Part shown: positions 62,106 through 64,000 of the stretch, one piece after another
Layout: each line of letters opens with the position of its first letter
Numbering within the stretch: the stretch's first letter is position 1
Origin: Yarrowia lipolytica
Taxonomy: Eukaryota; Ascomycota; Dipodascomycetes; Dipodascales
Assembly: GCF_001761485.1 (NCBI RefSeq)
Contig: NC_090770.1
Location: forward strand, 2,193,858 to 2,257,857
Direction: 5' to 3'
DNA length: 64,000 nt
The notes under the pieces: model-generated
What the model saw: only the letters and a program-made list of their open reading frames with translations
Told to the model about the DNA's origin: nothing
Databases searched by the model: none
Position numbers and translations under genes: made by a program

Positions 62106-64000
62106 ACGACGATACCCGGAATTTCAACGAGAAACCCGCTACACAAGACACACACGCTACTAGCTAGCTGTATGACACTTTTCCACTGTGCTATTGTATA
62201 AAACCTAATACAACAGTAAAACAGTACTTGTACTTTGAGACCGTGATCAGCATTCCCAAAGTTGATGGACGGCTCCTCTCATCGCGACTCGTATGAACCC
62301 ATGGAAAGCTTGTACTTGTAGGACTCTTAATCCAACTTTACGATAACAGGACACCGAGAGTCTCGATCTTTGACTTCTTTAGGACCTCTGTTGTTAATCG
62401 CACCTGTAAAAATTTGATGTTTTCTGTATGTTCTGAGGTACCTAAGCCACTTCTGAGCCTTTTAAAGAGAAGGCAAAAAGGGTCTGAACTGTTGATTCCA
62501 GAACTCGAGAGTCAGGAAGTAGTTGAAACAAGAATAACACCTCTTCCAGTCCTTTCAGATGATTATAATCAAAATCCTCGAACAACCTCTGATGCATTTT
62601 TACAACAAACTTCTATATGTCCGACTTTGATCTGTCCATCTGATAATGTGCGTCAGATGTGACATGATTTTCAGGGTCGGTTTTATTCTCGGGCCAGTTA
62701 TTTCCCTCTTCTTAGATGGAAGCTCTTAAAGCATAGCCCTGATGGAGTGAGACGCCCCTCTTGTAAGTCTTACAAATCAATTCTACTTGTAATACGAGGC
62801 ATTCCTGGAACTACCCCCGCGTTTGAAGATACCTCGGCGAACGTCTTGACCGCACCAGTAAACACTTCCACTGTGGCAGGAGTCGAAAAACACTCACTTG
62901 CATCTACCCACGTCCACAGATACGCCTCAAAAATGTAACACGGTCAGAAGGGTCGCGACAAATCTGCAAAGACCAGCCATAGATTCACCTGCCACGCACG
63001 TGGGATTCAAAGCAGAACTCGATAAAGTAGATAAAGCAGGTACTAGTGGACTCCCATTACTGTCCTTGTCGTCCGATGACTTTACCCTTTTTTGTGTTGG
63101 AGTGTGCTCGCTTCGTCAGATGAGCAAGTTCTATTTCCAGGGAGATGAATCTTGGAAGGGTGAAATGTCACGAATGACTCTCAAGCCTGTGTATAATACA
63201 AGTACCCTTGTTCCCCTGTCCTCTGTGTTCAGCAAGGTAGTTACACAAATGGTGTTCCGAATGGACACGGCTGGTTTGGTCTCCTATTACCTCACACCTC
63301 CAGCCTCCACAGACACCGCGCCTGGACATTCAAAATGTACCACGACCCTTGAGAACGACAGCGGAGATATTTTTAAGCAGATAACGCACACACCGGGCTC
63401 AACCCACACTGTTCAGGGGATACTTCCGGTACAGTACTCATCACTTTTCGAACTCAGAGGGCTACTTCCGGTACAGTATGTACTGTACTCCATGACTTAT
63501 CACGGGATTGAAGGTTCTGACAAACGCCAACAGAAGTTATTTTGTGCAGGTACACCTACTCTTGTCTCCACCAACGTTGACCCAGGAAATAAGATGGGGT
63601 CCTTGGTCTTTCAAACTTGATAGAGAGTTCTACGAGCAGATTACCGCCACATCACTACTGCCGTTCGCCTACAGCAGGCTCCACCATCGTCACAGTCTTC
63701 AATGTGCGAGCAGACTTATAGTCCCCGCCTTTACTCAGAGATACCAAACTCCAAAAGTATGTACTGTATTCGTACTTGTACCTTTACCAACAAGGGAATA
63801 AAAAGCAAACGCGACCATGAGAATCATAATCACAACGACGCACGCTCCACAACAGTATTGATGCGCAGTTTGATCTCTCCTCTTGAGTTCAGTGTATCTG
63901 AAGTTGACAGCTGTGCACCAGCAGTTATTTGTCTTCTTTATGAAGTATTTGAGTCCTACTTAACCTTGATGCTTTGTCCAAAAACTCGAACTGATTCACA
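62106..64000. other. right end of window, no firm gene
   Basis: Nearly 1.9 kb with only doubtful frames: 62417-62662 (81 codons, ATG), 62747-62938, and a 240-codon frame ending at 63620. A 16-base direct repeat, TACTTCCGGTACAGTA, occurs at 63421-63436 and 63463-63478. Palindromic GTACAGTATGTACTGTAC-like words follow at about 63471-63488. Confidence 0.5.
63120..63620 (+). CDS. doubtful hypothetical ORF
   Basis: The frame is open from about 62898 to 63620, but the first ATG is at 63120, giving 166 residues (MSKFYFQGDESWKGEMSRMT). No domain is recognised, and the codon use (AGA, AGG, ACA) is not that of the conserved genes. An internal direct repeat (TACTTCCGGTACAGTA twice) lies inside the frame. 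It may be a relic, a spliced exon or chance. Confidence 0.2.
   Translation: MSKFYFQGDESWKGEMSRMTLKPVYNTSTLVPLSSVFSKVVTQMVFRMDTAGLVSYYLTPPASTDTAPGHSKCTTTLENDSGDIFKQITHTPGSTHTVQGILPVQYSSLFELRGLLPVQYVLYSMTYHGIEGSDKRQQKLFCAGTPTLVSTNVDPGNKMGSLVFQT

Noticed and set aside
1-64000. CRISPR arrays, 5S rRNA or tRNA genes, LTR retrotransposons
   Set aside because: A read through both strands found no direct-repeat/spacer array, no tRNA box A-box B pair, no 5S-like block, and no reverse transcriptase or integrase motifs.

Overview
The window is nuclear DNA of a budding yeast, almost certainly Yarrowia lipolytica or a very close relative. The evidence is heavy use of CGA for arginine, rare introns with a GTGAGT donor and a CTAAC branch point close to the acceptor, intergenic DNA rich in TACTTGTA / GTACAAGTA motifs, and proteins of Yarrowia type. 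About 23 genes are well supported. Genes stand alone with their own promoters and there are no operons. I saw no tRNA, 5S rRNA, CRISPR array or intact transposon.

Layout, 0-31 kb (gene dense). AFI1-like polarity protein (+), GPI14 GPI mannosyltransferase (+), peroxisomal adenine nucleotide carrier ANT1 (-), PEX39-type PTS2 import factor (+), a mitochondrial carrier (-), EMC6 (+, one intron), a broken mitochondrial rhomboid protease (-), YPP1 (-, two introns reconstructed here), MOG1 (-), an unknown two-span membrane protein (-), a fungal conserved protein with an N-terminal membrane anchor (+), nicotinamidase PNC1 (+), an unknown 588-residue protein (+), ribosome biogenesis factor ENP2 (+), a C2H2 transcription factor (+), D-arabinono-1,4-lactone oxidase ALO1 (-) and an unknown 437-residue protein (+).

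31-64 kb (sparse). PHO84-type phosphate transporter (-), then a 5.2 kb gene desert, a GCN4-like bZIP factor (-) with no usable AUG in its long open frame, another 4 kb desert holding decayed tandem repeats, a GPI-anchored wall protein with an internal duplication (-), an unknown 355-residue protein (+), threonine aldolase GLY1 (+), a TauD/JLP1-type dioxygenase (+), IML2 (-), a cytosolic SSA-type Hsp70 with heat-shock elements (-), and a frameshifted relic of CLU1 (+). The last 2 kb has only doubtful open frames.

Functional themes. ANT1 and PEX39 are divergent neighbours that both serve peroxisomes. EMC6 and GPI14 act in the ER. AFI1 and YPP1 act at the cell cortex. The bZIP factor and threonine aldolase belong to amino acid metabolism. 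The points most worth a second look are the PEX39 gene, the missing start of the bZIP gene, the 42.5-43.9 kb repeat tract, the two pseudogenes and a 30-bp perfect palindrome in a divergent promoter.
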